DNA from: Oasisia sp. SBJ-2009
Taxonomy: Eukaryota > Annelida > Polychaeta > Sabellida > Siboglinidae
DNA length: 64,000 nt
Assembly: GCA_964017155.1 (NCBI GenBank)
Contig: OZ024862.1
Span: 39,848,675 to 39,912,674 of the forward strand
Reading direction: 5' to 3'
The notes under the pieces are model-generated. The model was not told the origin of the DNA, made no database searches, and worked only from the letters and a program-made list of their open reading frames with translations. Shown piece by piece: positions 11,583 to 22,788 of the stretch (positions within the stretch are counted from its first letter, which is position 1; each line of letters begins with the position of its first letter). The translations under genes and the position numbers were made by a program.

Positions 11583-11787
11583 TTTACCCTTGTGTGGGAT
11601 CTTTTACATTCCCTGGCATAGACACCAGATAGAAGGGACCACTGGCTTTTAGCGTCTTTTCCGAAAGACACAAGCAAATGTGGGGTGAACGAAATTGCGT
11701 AAGTTTCAAAACGGTGGCAGGTGGGATTGAACCACCGTCCCTCGATTGACAGTCCGGCACTCTACCGCACGACCACCACCCCCTCAT
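11583..11787 (-). mobile_element. tRNA-derived SINE
   Basis: On the minus strand the 5' end reads as a tRNA-like module: A box TGGTCGTGCGGTAGAGTGCC (11756-11775), a GGACTGTCAATCG anticodon-like arm, and B box GGTTCAATCCC (11723-11733). A body follows containing CTATCTGGTGTCTATGCCAG. It is not a functional tRNA: no acceptor stem closes. Body-only relatives occur at 48033-48145 (-) and 61600-61720 (+). Confidence 0.85.
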
Positions 11788-12432
11788 ATATATTGAGGTT
11801 GATCTGTGCCCACTAATCAATATAATATTGCAAAGTTGTGCATGTGTTTTATTTTTTTAATTAGGACATTTCACGGAGAAGCCGGTTCCATCCAGATTTC
11901 GCAAATGAAAATAGGAAATTCAGCCACATTATTGTTCGTTCAAACATCCTGGGTCCTTATGGGAGTTCATTGTAAGTACTGGTTGGGGAAGCATCCACCC
12001 ATGCAGTTATAATAACTATAACACATCGTCTTATTTGTCCGCAAGAACTAAACACCCACTACCAATGCCAGTGTTTGTCAGTGACGGAGTTCGAGAGTCG
12101 GCGGCGTCGATCGCCGACTTTAGCGTTCATTAAACATGTTATTAAAACGCAAATTCATCAACATTTGTACAAAATTGACGTGTGTAATTAACCGCTGATC
12201 CGTCATCCAGTGTAAGATGTATACTAAATAACAGCTGCAGCTACCATTCGCAAAGAAATTGTACATTCATTTCTACCAAGTACCTGCTTCCGCCATGTTT
12301 GATTGCTATGACTAGACTCCGGCAACACGGTAGTACGAAACTAAAATTACCCCCCGAACGCGTTCAAAACCAACAAACCGCACAACGAGCGTATAGTCAT
12401 AGAAATAATAAGACGTTATCTCCGATTATGAC

Positions 12433-12436
<4 letters not shown>

Positions 12437-12500
<64 letters not shown>
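12437..12500. repeat. (TA)n microsatellite
   Basis: Pure TA tract directly abutting the first copy of the 389-bp repeat. Confidence 0.95.
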
Positions 12501-12502
<2 letters not shown>

Positions 12503-12887
12503 AAACTCCCGTGGAAACACGTTTTCAAAAGTGAGACAAAATAGGGACATTTCTAACGCTGGCGCATTCAATACAATGGGCGCCATGAAACTGAACGAGC
12601 GTTCCTCAAGCAGTGACAATAGTGAATAAAACGTGATGCTAGTCGAGATCTCGATATGACCAGACGGACACAATGCGTGTTCATCAAAGAAAACAGGCGC
12701 GACAAACGGTACTATTCGTCCCTGTGTATAGAGTGTATCTGACAATATATCTTAATTACAGATGTGTTGATGGGAATATTAGTACCAGAAATGTCTGTAG
12801 AATAGCGTCTGTCAATAATCAATAAAAGTCGAGATATGCCGCAATAACAGTCATTACTTATGTGTTGTCATTGGTTAACATGAGCAT
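12499..12887. repeat. 389-bp direct repeat, copy 1
   Basis: Matches 14326-14714 over 389 bp with one difference seen (C/G near position 12870). Starts GGAAACTCCCGTGGAAACAC and ends GGTTAACATGAGCAT. The copy is bounded by (TA)n on the left and a LINE on the right. Its frames have no recognised domain. Confidence 0.95.
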
Positions 12888-13752
12888 GAATGGTCATATT
12901 ATTAATCACATAATGTATGCTGATGATTTGGTCTTGATCTCACCTTCATCGGCAGGTCTATGCCAGCTACTACGTGAATGTGAGACATTTGGAATGAGCC
13001 ATGATGTGAATTACAATGCTAAGAAGAGTGCAGTTATGATATTTAGATCTGCGACCTTAAAAGGATGTTCTATCCCTGAATTTAACCTAAAAGGGGTTAC
13101 TCTGCATGTTGTAGCTACATATAAATATCTTGGAAACTATATTTCAGATGATCTTTCAGATGATGATGATATTAATAGACAACGCAGAACTCTGTATGTA
13201 CAAGGAAATATTATATTGCGAAAATTTAGTATGTGCTCCCTAGAGGTTAAACTCACACTGTTTCGTTCATATTGCTCACCCATGTATGGAGTGCAACTCT
13301 GGTGGAATTATAAGAAATCCACTTTAAATAGGTTGCATATTGCATATCATAATATTTTTAAGTTGTTTATTGGTATGTCAAAATTTGAAAGTACCAGCCT
13401 GCTATGCACTGTTTTTGATGTACAATGCTGCCAATCAGTTATTAGGAATATGGTGTATAGATTTATGTGTAGAATTGATAGCTCTGTTAACTATATTTTA
13501 AATGACATACTAACTACTAGCTTAAGATTCACTTCCAGGATCCGCAAACACTGGAACAAGCTTTTGTATATACACACTTGATTGAAATAACTGTATGCAT
13601 GTTTCTTTTATACACTGTCACTGTTCTGTACTTTTATATACTGCACATATTGTGTACCTAATGTAACATATGGACCTCAGAGTCACATATACTTGCTGTA
13701 TGTGCTCTGTTGAGTCTGGAATAAAGTTATTGAATTGAATTGAATTGAATAT
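12888..13752 (+). mobile_element. 5'-truncated LINE with YADD box
   Basis: The open frame to 13581 encodes the reverse transcriptase from just before the catalytic motif: HIMYADDLVLISPSSAGLCQ, an FG..HDVNYNAKKS motif, the TYKYLGNYIS segment and a thumb/C-terminal region. Catalytic Asp-Asp is intact but the N-terminal RT and endonuclease are missing. A short 3' UTR ends in (TTGAA)n with GGAATAAAGTTATTG before it. It is inserted exactly at the right end of the 389-bp repeat copy 1. The clade is not assigned. Confidence 0.85.
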
Positions 13753-13761
13753 ATGCATATA

Positions 13762-14011
13762 AACGTGTTCCGACGGGAGTCCCCATGTTTTTTCATTGCA
13801 TGAGTGTCGATCTACGCGTCGGCGCACTGTTTTTTCTCGTAACATTTCAGCTACACAAGACTTAGCCATTATGATTTTATTACTACTGTGATGCCTAAGA
13901 AACTCTTTGATGGGTTATACAACTACAAGAACCTTTTCATTATGCCCTTTGTCTGACGTCGATAGGTATATACGTATATATGTGTTAAGCTAACATTGTA
14001 TAATATAATAT

Positions 14012-14013
<2 letters not shown>
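13762..14013 (-). repeat. Inverted repeat, left arm flanking (CA)n
   Basis: The reverse complement matches 14101-14352 with scattered differences. On the arm's coding-like strand a frame begins MAKSCV with several nearby Arg/Lys, vaguely like a THAP start, but no full domain is readable. Confidence 0.85.

Positions 14014-14100
<87 letters not shown>
14014..14100. repeat. (CA)n microsatellite
   Basis: About 43 CA units forming the loop between two inverted arms. Confidence 0.97.
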
Positions 14101-14101
<1 letters not shown>

Positions 14102-14352
14102 TTATATTATATTATACAATGTTTGCTTCACACAGATAGACGTATTACCTATCGACGTCAGACAAGGGGCATAATGAAAACGTTCTTGTAGTTGTATAAC
14201 CCATCAAAGAGTTTCTTAGGCATCACAGTAGTAATAAAATCATAATGGCTAAGTCTTGTGTAGTTCAAATGTGACGAGAAAAAAAACAGTGCGCCGACGC
14301 GTAGACCCTGATGCAATGAAAAAACATGGAAACTCCCGTGGAAACACGTTTT
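14101..14352 (+). repeat. Inverted repeat, right arm
   Basis: Partner of 13762-14013. It runs directly into the second copy of the 389-bp repeat, so the arm and that repeat appear to be parts of one transposon. Confidence 0.85.
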
Positions 14353-14714
14353 CAAAAGTGAGACAAAATAGGGACATTTCTAACGCTGGCGCATTCAATA
14401 CAATGGGCGCCATGAAACTGAACGAGCGTTCCTCAAGCAGTGACAATAGTGAATAAAACGTGATGCTAGTCGAGATCTCGATATGACCAGACGGACACAA
14501 TGCGTGTTCATCAAAGAAAACAGGCGCGACAAACGGTACTATTCGTCCCTGTGTATAGAGTGTATCTGACAATATATCTTAATTACAGATGTGTTGATGG
14601 GAATATTAGTACCAGAAATGTCTGTAGAATAGCGTCTGTCAATAATCAATAAAAGTCGAGATATGCCGCAATAACAGTCATTACTTATGTGTTGTGATTG
14701 GTTAACATGAGCAT
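14326..14714. repeat. 389-bp direct repeat, copy 2
   Basis: Second near-identical copy; see 12499-12887. Left of it is the inverted arm, unlike copy 1, where (TA)n sits. The right flank is unique. Confidence 0.95.
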
Positions 14715-14973
14715 ATATATTCATCCATGCCCCATTTATACGTAACTACATCATTATCGTCACATTTTTGTGTGTGACATACTGCACTAATACCCCGTAT
14801 GTGATTGTTCACGCACTGGTATTATCAATGCATCATAATTCATGACAAATGTTGTAAATGTGTACCTTTCCCACACTTGTGGGAGCCACCGTCGATTGCA
14901 CATGAAAGCGAGGGTACGCACGATAAGTCGGCCATCATCGCGCGCCAGGGACGCCGTGGCTGATTACGTTATA

Positions 14974-15431
14974 GCGCTTACATTTTTCCGACGATATAAA
15001 CGTTCCGATTGACGTTTTTGCGCATGCGCGATATATGTAAAATCATCAATGTGCAGCGAAAAGACAAAGCATTTATGGTCTAAATACTACGGGTTGTTCG
15101 TTACCTATAACCTCTTAGCAAAGTTATTTGTCGCAAATTAACACGAGGAAAACAAGTTTTGAGGCATATTTTGATAGCAAGCGTAAATCACGTGACAGTA
15201 GTGCGCCATAATCTGTGACAGTGATTGATAAAAAACGTAATATTGTATTGCATTGAACGACATTTTAAGAAACTCTTCACAGTAATCATCATAGGAGAGT
15301 TAACGAACAGCTCGTGGCATTTATACCGAAAATGCTTTGTTATTTCGCTGGACATTGATGATTTTGCATTTATTGGCCATGCGCAGAAACGTCAATCGGA
15401 ACGGTTTTAACGACCGGAAAAATGTAAGCGC
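14974..15431. mobile_element. Fold-back element with about 140-bp arms
   Basis: Left arm 14974-15113 and right arm 15292-15431 are inverted copies sharing, for example, CGCTTACATTTTTCCG and TTCCGATTGACGTTT. The left arm also has GCGCATGCGC (NRF1-like). No coding capacity; TSD not identified. Confidence 0.8.
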
Positions 15432-15958
15432 GACAACGTCAGTACCAGCCCACAGTAACATGGCACAACCTTTTGAAAACTCCTCTGCCAATGAAATCGC
15501 TCACGGGGAATGTTGTCGGCCTCGGTCATTTGATGCAATTTTTGGTGATTTCAGCCATACACTGCACGCGTGTTACATGTAATGATTAGAATTGCGATTG
15601 GGTCATTATATTGAGATTCACGCCAGTCGTGTACACGTCTTCTAATTGGAGCAGATATTTGCGCTCTTCTCACGGCTGACGCAGTAGTGACTGGCGATCG
15701 AAGTCAATTACTATGTTTTATAGTTCGACTCCGCTCATGTTCACGTTTAGCGGATGTAGTTAATAGACAGGCAGTAGGACATTAGTTAAAAAATGCAATA
15801 TAAAATGTATAATTAATCCGTCAGTATATTGAACGTACGACTTGCGTAATATTAAAATATCGATATTGCAAATGCTCTCATCGTTTCTTACCTGTGCCTG
15901 TCTAATTATAGCAGTGCAATTGTAAGCATACACATTGTTTCATGTTTGGTACAACATC
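15432..15958. other. Intergenic, no gene seen
   Basis: Contains TTCTCACGGCTGACGCAGTAGTGACTGG (given here only as a landmark near 15667), which has a relative near 49095. No gene. Confidence 0.4.
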
Positions 15959-16321
15959 TTAAAGGGAAAAAAAGGCTACGGTTTCGTGTCATACACCTTA
16001 TAGAGTTTATACAAAGTAACAATTTCCACATATACTCAATTTTTTAACGTCAGCGGTTTACTCAGAATGTGACTTTAAAGTCAAAAATTCTAACGAAATC
16101 CACGATGGTCTAAACGCCGCCATAGGTGAAGGGTTAACTTGGCTTGGCCATTCAGCGCGCCGCATTCAATATCTCTGTTGAAGCCGGTCAGCTTCCTGCG
16201 CGTTGTTAAGGGTCAACAACTTCGAGTCTTCGACTGTTCGTTCAGTTGGCGTGACATCTAGCAGCTGCTTATAGACGTATATCTAAATCTGTGGTTAAAT
16301 CTATGGTAAACTTTAGTAATT

Positions 16322-16501
16322 ATGCCTTAGTGTTCGGAATACGGTTGCAATAATAGTTGAAACAACCGGTAGTATTGAAGCAATGGATTCACATTGGTGA
16401 TTTGCGGGCGTACTGTTAGGAATCCCCCCCCCCCCCAGTCCAAGTACAGTTCACTTTGCTCGGTCCATTTTGAGGAGAAATGCTTTGAAGTAGACATGTA
16501 G
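16322..16501 (+). pseudogene. THAP domain remnant, copy 1
   Basis: ATGCCTTAGTGTTCGGAATA opens as M-P-stop-CSEYGC, matching the THAP start with Cys-x4-Cys but a stop at codon 3. Further on, QWIHIGDLRAYC and SKYSSLCSVHFEEKCFEVD match the THAP W-helix and the Cys-x2-His (CSVH) with HFEE.CF. A 13-base C run (16424-16436) shifts the frame between these two blocks, and the Phe-Pro segment before QW is missing. Not functional. Confidence 0.85.
16424..16436. repeat. C13 homopolymer in THAP remnant
   Basis: Copy 2 has CCCTCC here; the expansion in copy 1 breaks the reading frame. Confidence 0.9.
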
Positions 16502-16847
16502 GTTTACATGTATCATCAGTTGATGGGATGATTTCAGCGATAACAACAATAAACAACTTTATATTTACCGTCATCAGCATGTTACGCGCGTTGCCGAGTT
16601 GCAGCCATTTCATGACAACAGCCAAATCCCATGCAGGGAATCTGCGTGGAGAGCGCCTCGATCACCGTCGTGACGTCATTCTTCGTCTAAGATGGAGTCG
16701 CGCATAGTATTTAGATGGCTGGGTGTTCAAAAATATTTTTCTGGTAAACCGCAGCCGTTAAAAAATTGAGTATATGTGGAAATTGTTACTTTATATTAAC
16801 TCTATTAGGTGTATGCCATGAAACAGTTAACTTTTTTTGTCCTTTAA

Positions 16848-17253
16848 ATAATATAATGATAATTTGTTATCAGTTAAATGTCCTACTATATGTAAAATAG
16901 AGAAAAGGGCAACATTCACAATCAGGCAGTTATTTTCGTTTTCATGGTTGTAATAAGGATGAAAGTGCCGAAACAAACGTTATAAATGACTGACAGATAA
17001 CGACTGATGATAAGCCATGGAAGGAATCTGGAAGGCGACAGCCCGATCCGGAAACACGGCTTTGGAAGGACGAGGTGTCGTTTGCCAATTATGTGTCAGG
17101 AAGAGCGAAATGAATTTATTCTCCTCCATACCATTCTTCTTCCTCTTACAGTAATCTACTATCGTCAATTATGATGATATCGTGGATAGGGTGCGCATGT
17201 TCAAATGCTGATTAAAGTTTAATAATAATGGTGATGAAATGTTTATAAAATAA

Positions 17254-17315
<62 letters not shown>

Positions 17316-17322
17316 ATATATA

Positions 17323-17376
<54 letters not shown>

Positions 17377-17413
17377 CAAGTGCGTGTTAATTAAAAACAG
17401 CAACCACGACACG
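16848..17413. other. Spacer between two related transposons
   Basis: Unique sequence plus (TA)n at 17257-17374. The lack of shared flanks shows that the two elements inserted separately rather than by tandem duplication. Confidence 0.6.
17257..17374. repeat. (TA)n microsatellite
   Basis: TA repeat with two short interruptions. Confidence 0.95.
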
Positions 17414-17785
17414 TTAAAGGACAAAAAAGGGTACGGTTTCGTGTCATACACCTAATAGAGTTTATACAAAGTAACAATTTCCACATATACTCAATTTTTT
17501 AACGTCAGCGGTTTACTCAGAATGTGACTTTAAAGTCTAAAATTCTAACGAAATCCACGATGGTCTAGACGCCGCCATAGGTGAAGGGTTAACTTGGCTT
17601 GGCCATTCAGCGCGCGGCATTCTATATCTCTGCTGAAGCCGGTCAGCTTCCTGCGACGTTGTTAAGGACTTAAAGGTCAACAACTTCGAGTCTTCGACAG
17701 TTCGTTCAGTTGGCGTGACATCTAGCAGCTGCTTATAGGCGTATATCTAATTCTGTGGTTAAATCTATGGTAAACTTTAGTAATT

Positions 17786-17958
17786 ATGCCTTAGTGTTCG
17801 GCATACGGTTGCAATAATAGTTGAAACAACCGGTATTATTGAAGCAATGGATTCACATTGGTGATTTGCGGGCGTACTGTTTGGAATCCCTCCAGTCCAA
17901 GTACAGTTTACTTTGCTCGGTCCATTTTGAGGAGAAATGCTTTGATGTAGACATGTAG
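17786..17958 (+). pseudogene. THAP domain remnant, copy 2
   Basis: M-P-stop-CSAYGC gives the first zinc pair; a second stop follows. From 17845 one clean frame reads QWIHIGDLRAYCLESLQSKY then SLLCSVHFEEKCFDVDM-stop, the C-terminal half of a THAP domain with CSVH zinc ligands. The FP region between the halves is deleted. Both copies carry the codon-3 stop, so the source was already dead and was probably mobilised in trans. Confidence 0.85.
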
Positions 17959-18248
17959 ACATGTATCATCAGTTGATGGGATGATTTCAGCGATAACAAT
18001 AATAGAAAACTTTATATTTACCGTCATCAGCATGTTACGCGCGTTGCCGAGTTGCAGCCATTTCATGACAACAGCCAAACCCCATGCAGGGAATCTACGT
18101 GGAGAGCGCCTCGATCACCGCCGTGACGTCATTCTTCGTCTAAGATGGGGTAGCGCATAGTATTTGGATGGCTGGGTGTTAAAACATATTTTTCTGGTAA
18201 ACCGCTGGCGTTAAAAAATTGAGTATATGTGGAAATTGTTACTTTATA

Positions 18249-20660
18249 TTAAAGTGAAAAAAAAGGCAACAGTTTAGTGTTATGCACCTAAAAGAGTTTA
18301 CATTAGCTAATCATTTGCATCTACAATCCAATTTTTCACCTTAGTGGTTACCTCAGAAAGTGGGAAAATCTAGCTAAATCACCGACACCATGAACCGGCC
18401 CATCTTGGACCTTGCAACCAATCACAACCCAGCAGTTTGGAAAAGTAATACGTCAGAGAGTCGTCTGCTGGTTCAGCTGTCATAACAGAGAGCCAAGCGG
18501 TACGTTAAAAGTTGCCTTACGTCGGTTTACCACGAAATCGCGACAGCAATATGCCACACTGTTCCTCATACGCTTATGGTAACAGTACAGTGAAAGACAG
18601 TATCACTAAGATGTCTTCTTATTAACCTTTGAATCGAGCAGAACTGAAACAGTGTTTCGGTGGATTCGTTGGGACAGTCACAGACACAGACACAGCGCCG
18701 ATCCAAGACGACCCAATTTGATTGACCTAACCATCAAAACGACCACCAACAGCCGCCAAACTTATCCTAGCGTATGTTACATACATATACATACACTACG
18801 TTATAAAATAAAATCACTTGCATTCCTCTAACGAAGAAAATCCATAAAACAAACGCGCTGATGTCGACGGCAATTTCGATGACCGCTGGCCGGTACCGTA
18901 AAATCGCAATATTGATAAACTTTACTTACTGCATTCGCACGCGCAAAATAGTTTAATTAATTGTAAATAATATAGTAATAATTAATTATTATCATCACTA
19001 AGATTTGCAGGAAATTATAAGTTTTATTATAATATAGTATTTTATTTATATAGCGTTACATCCATAATTGGTTGTGGCGCTTCACAACATACTGCTATTA
19101 AAAATACAATAAGAAGAATACTACCCTCAGATAATATTTCAAAATAAATAATGAAAATATGTGTGTCTATGTAATTAACTAAGTGACCTATCAGTATTAA
19201 AAAGAACCCATACAAATTCCATAACAACAATAGTGGTAAATTAATGTAAAGGTAATAAATAATTAAGATGGTAAAATAATTACGACGTAACAATAATTTT
19301 CATTCAGCACATACACACAGTATGCATACGAAAATATTATTGAAGCTATACATATTTCAACTCATGAATTATATTTCCACCACCAGATATGTAACAACAA
19401 TTATTTTTGGACAAAACACTGTATTAATTATCGGGACAATAAATCACTGAAATTTAAGCAGAATATGAATATAATATGGGAAATATATGGTGGCAGAAAA
19501 AGAAGGTTTTGGAGCATTCAAAAATAATAATATGTTATTGTTTCGTTATCATTGTTAAAAACATTGTTTATATAATATAAGCTTGCATGCTTGCAGTACA
19601 CGCGGGATGTTTATAGAAATATTCTGAAAATTAACAATGTGACATCATCGAACAACACGTAATTTTATGCAAACACATGCACTTTTAATTTTTTTAAATA
19701 TTACCTGTGGGTAGCATTCTTCTTATTGCATATATTTTAATAACATCATATTGTGAAGCGCCACAAACAATTATGGATTTGGCGCTATAAGAAAAGAAAT
19801 ATTATAATTATATTATAAGAAAACTTAACATTTTCTGAAGATCTTTGTAATGATAATAATGAATTATTACTTGATTAATTAAACTATTTCGCGCGTGCTA
19901 ATGCAGTAAATAAAGTTTATAAATATTCGCGCGCACCACCGCGCCGCCTAACGTTATTTTGTGTAAATCTAACTTTTATAGCGATGTTACGGTAACCGTA
20001 GAGCCTGAGTTGCCGTCGGGATCTGCGATCGAGTTACTTTTGTGAATTTTCTTCTTTAGAGGAATGCAAGTGATTTTATTTTATAACATAGTGTATGTAT
20101 ATGTATATGTATGTAAGACAAGTGATGAGAAGTTTGGCGGCTGCTGGCGGTCGTTTTCATGGTTAGGTCGGACAGTACATGTCATTGTTGACACCAGTCG
20201 ATGCCGTGTCTGCCTCTGGACTGGTTGTTTCTCTTCTCGTCATTTCAATTTCTCTTGGGTCTTCACCACCACGCACATCTGGTCTTTCTGACAACACAGC
20301 CCTTTGTCTTTGTGGCTGAAATCTATATCCAGCCACTTCTGAATCCGTGCTATTTCCGTCAGACGAAGAATCAGAAAATCCATGTTATTATTTACGCTCT
20401 TTTGTGAGCGCAAAGTCACAGCGCCACCCGACGGAGTTGCCAAGAAGTAGTACGACAACCGCCTATCAGTGGCGGCGAGTCTCATACGTCACTGTTTTTC
20501 TAAAATGGCGTTTTCCATAGACTTTCTGTAGATATATGTTCTACAATTTTTTTCTGCTAAACCGCTGACGTTAAAAATGTGATTGAGGTTGGAAATTGTT
20601 AGTTTTTCTTAGCTCTATTAGGCCCATATGACCAAACCGTTGCCTTTGTTTTCCCTTTAA
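18249..20660. mobile_element. 2.4-kb fold-back transposon with TTAA duplication
   Basis: Flanked by TTAA (18249-18252 and 20657-20660) inside THAP copy 2. Ends AGTGAAAAAAAAGGCAACAG and the complement of CGTTGCCTTTGTTTTCCCTT resemble the host element's ends. Arms of roughly 850 bp run inward: for example AAACGACCACCAACAGCCGC at 18738 against the complement near 20140, ATAAAATCACTTGCATTCCTC against 20060, and the CATAATTGGTTGTGGCGCTTC region near 19063 against 19750. The loop is about 19100-19745. No intact transposase seen. Confidence 0.87.
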
Positions 20661-20903
20661 CTCTATTAGGTGTATGCCACGAAACAGTTTACTTTGTTTG
20701 TCCTTTAAGCCTTAAGGTCTGTCATAGCCATTTATGCAGGGCTGTCATTCATGGTTATCGGCCGTATTTCACGTGATTAATAAAACTCGATTGAATTATT
20801 ACAAATGTCACAATCACCGTAAGTTGCATCATCGACAACTTATAATAATGGTAACAATACTAATTTAATAATAATAACAATACTAAAATAAGTTATGTTG
20901 AGC

Positions 20904-21005
<102 letters not shown>

Positions 21006-21349
21006 AATCCAGCTCAGAGGCGCTTCAAAACAAAACGATTAATAAATCTTAGAGAATCGATAAACATTCCAGTTGTCAACAGATGAACTTGAACGCATTC
21101 AACTTTCAACGTCTCGTCTCTTTCTCTCGATGTTCGCGTGCAAACCTTCCATCAGATCGCCTTGTCAGCGTCAATATCGGCGGTCCCTCGGAACAAATTT
21201 GGTGCCGTCGAGCCGTGGAATCAGAAGTAAGCCCCAATGATACTCATTTAAAAATGACTATGTATCTTTTGTATGGTGATTTTAAAGAAGAAGAACGACG
21301 CGATAATACTCATCCATGTGCTTCGACGTCGTACGTACAATGGGCTTCC

Positions 21350-21433
21350 ACAAATCCACGCTAGTCGCTAGAGGCGCTTATACGCTGAGACCGTAGTTGC
21401 GTCTCAGCGCCTCCAGCGACTAACGTGGATTTG
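21350..21433. repeat. Strong imperfect hairpin
   Basis: ACAAATCCACG/CGTGGATTTGT, AGTCGCT/AGCGACT and GGCGC...GAGAC/GTCTCAGCGCC pair to give a stem of about 35 bp around a short loop. It lies at the left edge of a repeated-arm region, so a transposon end is likelier than an RNA gene. Confidence 0.7.
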
Positions 21434-21472
21434 TTTGCTTGTTAATGCTTGTTTAAATTATCCTCAATTAGC

Positions 21473-22788
21473 TGTTGAGGTCGCATGACTCCGAAACCTC
21501 ACACATAGCTAAATATGGATATAATCTAACATGTCAGTCAATGTGAAGGCATAATATGTACATTAATGTACATTTACAGCCGAGTCGATGGAACGTTGAC
21601 TGATGGCGACGGCCGACGTATGCTAGAACGATTCCGAAACGGATGTTTAAAATAATCTACAGCTCGCCGTATGATTCACACGAGAGTGGTACTTCACACA
21701 TAGTTAACAACTGATTTTGTATTATTACATGTCCGTCATTGTGAAAGCATAATGCCTACATTAATGCACATTTACAATAAAAATGGCGCGGTCCCGGTTA
21801 TTTTATAGTGCTCTGATCACATGTTCTCGGTCTTGACTTTGTCGAACATACCCACATTTCAGAATCAGGCTACGCAGCTACACGGTCAACCTTCATTTTT
21901 GCAGATACCGATACCGGGTTTATTACGACTGAACAGCTTATATCTCATTCACCCTCTATCTCAAGAACAACCTTAACCACTGTATCCACCTGAGAGGAAT
22001 TTCGAAATAGCCCGTATTTTCTTGCCGCGAACCGATCACATGGTCTTACAAAACATACTCATTTTTATTTGTTTTGTACTAATATCGACAAATAGCAGTG
22101 CGCGATATTTTTAGGTGGGTAAAATATGTTACATTGTATCGTATTGGCCGTGAAATTAAGGTTGGTGTGCCACCTGGTGAATTTGGCTGTTTATTTAACA
22201 AAATAATTAATGTTATTGAATTGAATTCTATTTTGGTTACATATACACATTTGATAGTGTCAGTGAAACCAGCGTGAGGTCATTGACATTGTAAATAAAA
22301 TCGTGTATGTCTGGATTAGGGTGCATGTAATTAATAATTGTTTAAAAGAAACGGCACCAGTGACCAGGACCAGGTTTCCACGTTGATGTCGTTGCACAGC
22401 TTTTATTAACAGAAACCATGACAAATGCAATTATGTCACCCTTTCTCTATATGGTGAAATACCTTTTCATATATATGAAGGGTACGTAAGCTATTGACCG
22501 TGCAGGCGCGTAGCCAGCGCTAGTTTGTATGTGTGTGCATGTCATGACATGTGTGCTCAATAGTGAATAGACAGAACAGCCAAAACAAACTTTGCACTGA
22601 ATTCGATCGAACATCCCACGACGTTCCATCAACTGTAAAGGTATATTAATGTACACATTATGCTTTCATATTGACGGACATGTTATACGATTTAAATATT
22701 GAACTATTTGTGAAGTATCAGTCTCGTGTGATGCATACGACGACCTGTAGGTGATTTTAAACATCCGTTTCGGCATCATCGTCATCGA
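21473..22788. mobile_element. Inverted-arm transposon, left portion
   Basis: A repeat unit recognisable by ACATGTC.GTCA.TGTGAA.GCATAAT occurs at about 21525 (+), 21740 (+), 22665 (-) and 25690 (-). The arms 21646-21775 and 22641-22772 are inverted copies, and 21473-21620 is inverted against 25650-25790. No coding region is visible. The LINE at 22789 is inserted in this element. Confidence 0.75.

Larger units (their letters stand above)
15959..16847 (+). mobile_element. TTAA-flanked THAP transposon, copy 1 (Kolobok-like)
   Basis: TTAA bounds both ends (15959-15962, 16844-16847). Inverted ends of about 100 bp run from AAAGGGAAAAAAAGGCTACG on the left to the complement of GTTAACTTTTTTTGTCCTTT on the right. 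It contains a broken THAP-domain frame at 16322-16501. A related element starts at 17414. TTAA duplication plus THAP is known for Kolobok elements; superfamily call is inference because no catalytic transposase region remains. It holds the empty TTAA site (16796-16799) that is filled in copy 2. Confidence 0.85.
17414..20708 (+). mobile_element. TTAA-flanked THAP transposon, copy 2, split by inner element
   Basis: Left part 17414-18252 and right part 20657-20708 together match copy 1 end to end; TTAA bounds both ends (17414-17417, 20705-20708). It shares with copy 1 the early stop in the THAP frame. The gap at the copy-1 TTAA (16796-16799) is filled by a 2.4-kb element flanked by duplicated TTAA, so the order of insertion is certain. 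Confidence 0.88.

Noticed and set aside
11700..11787. tRNA gene on the minus strand
   Set aside because: Good A and B boxes but no closed acceptor stem, and the body continues as a repeated SINE.
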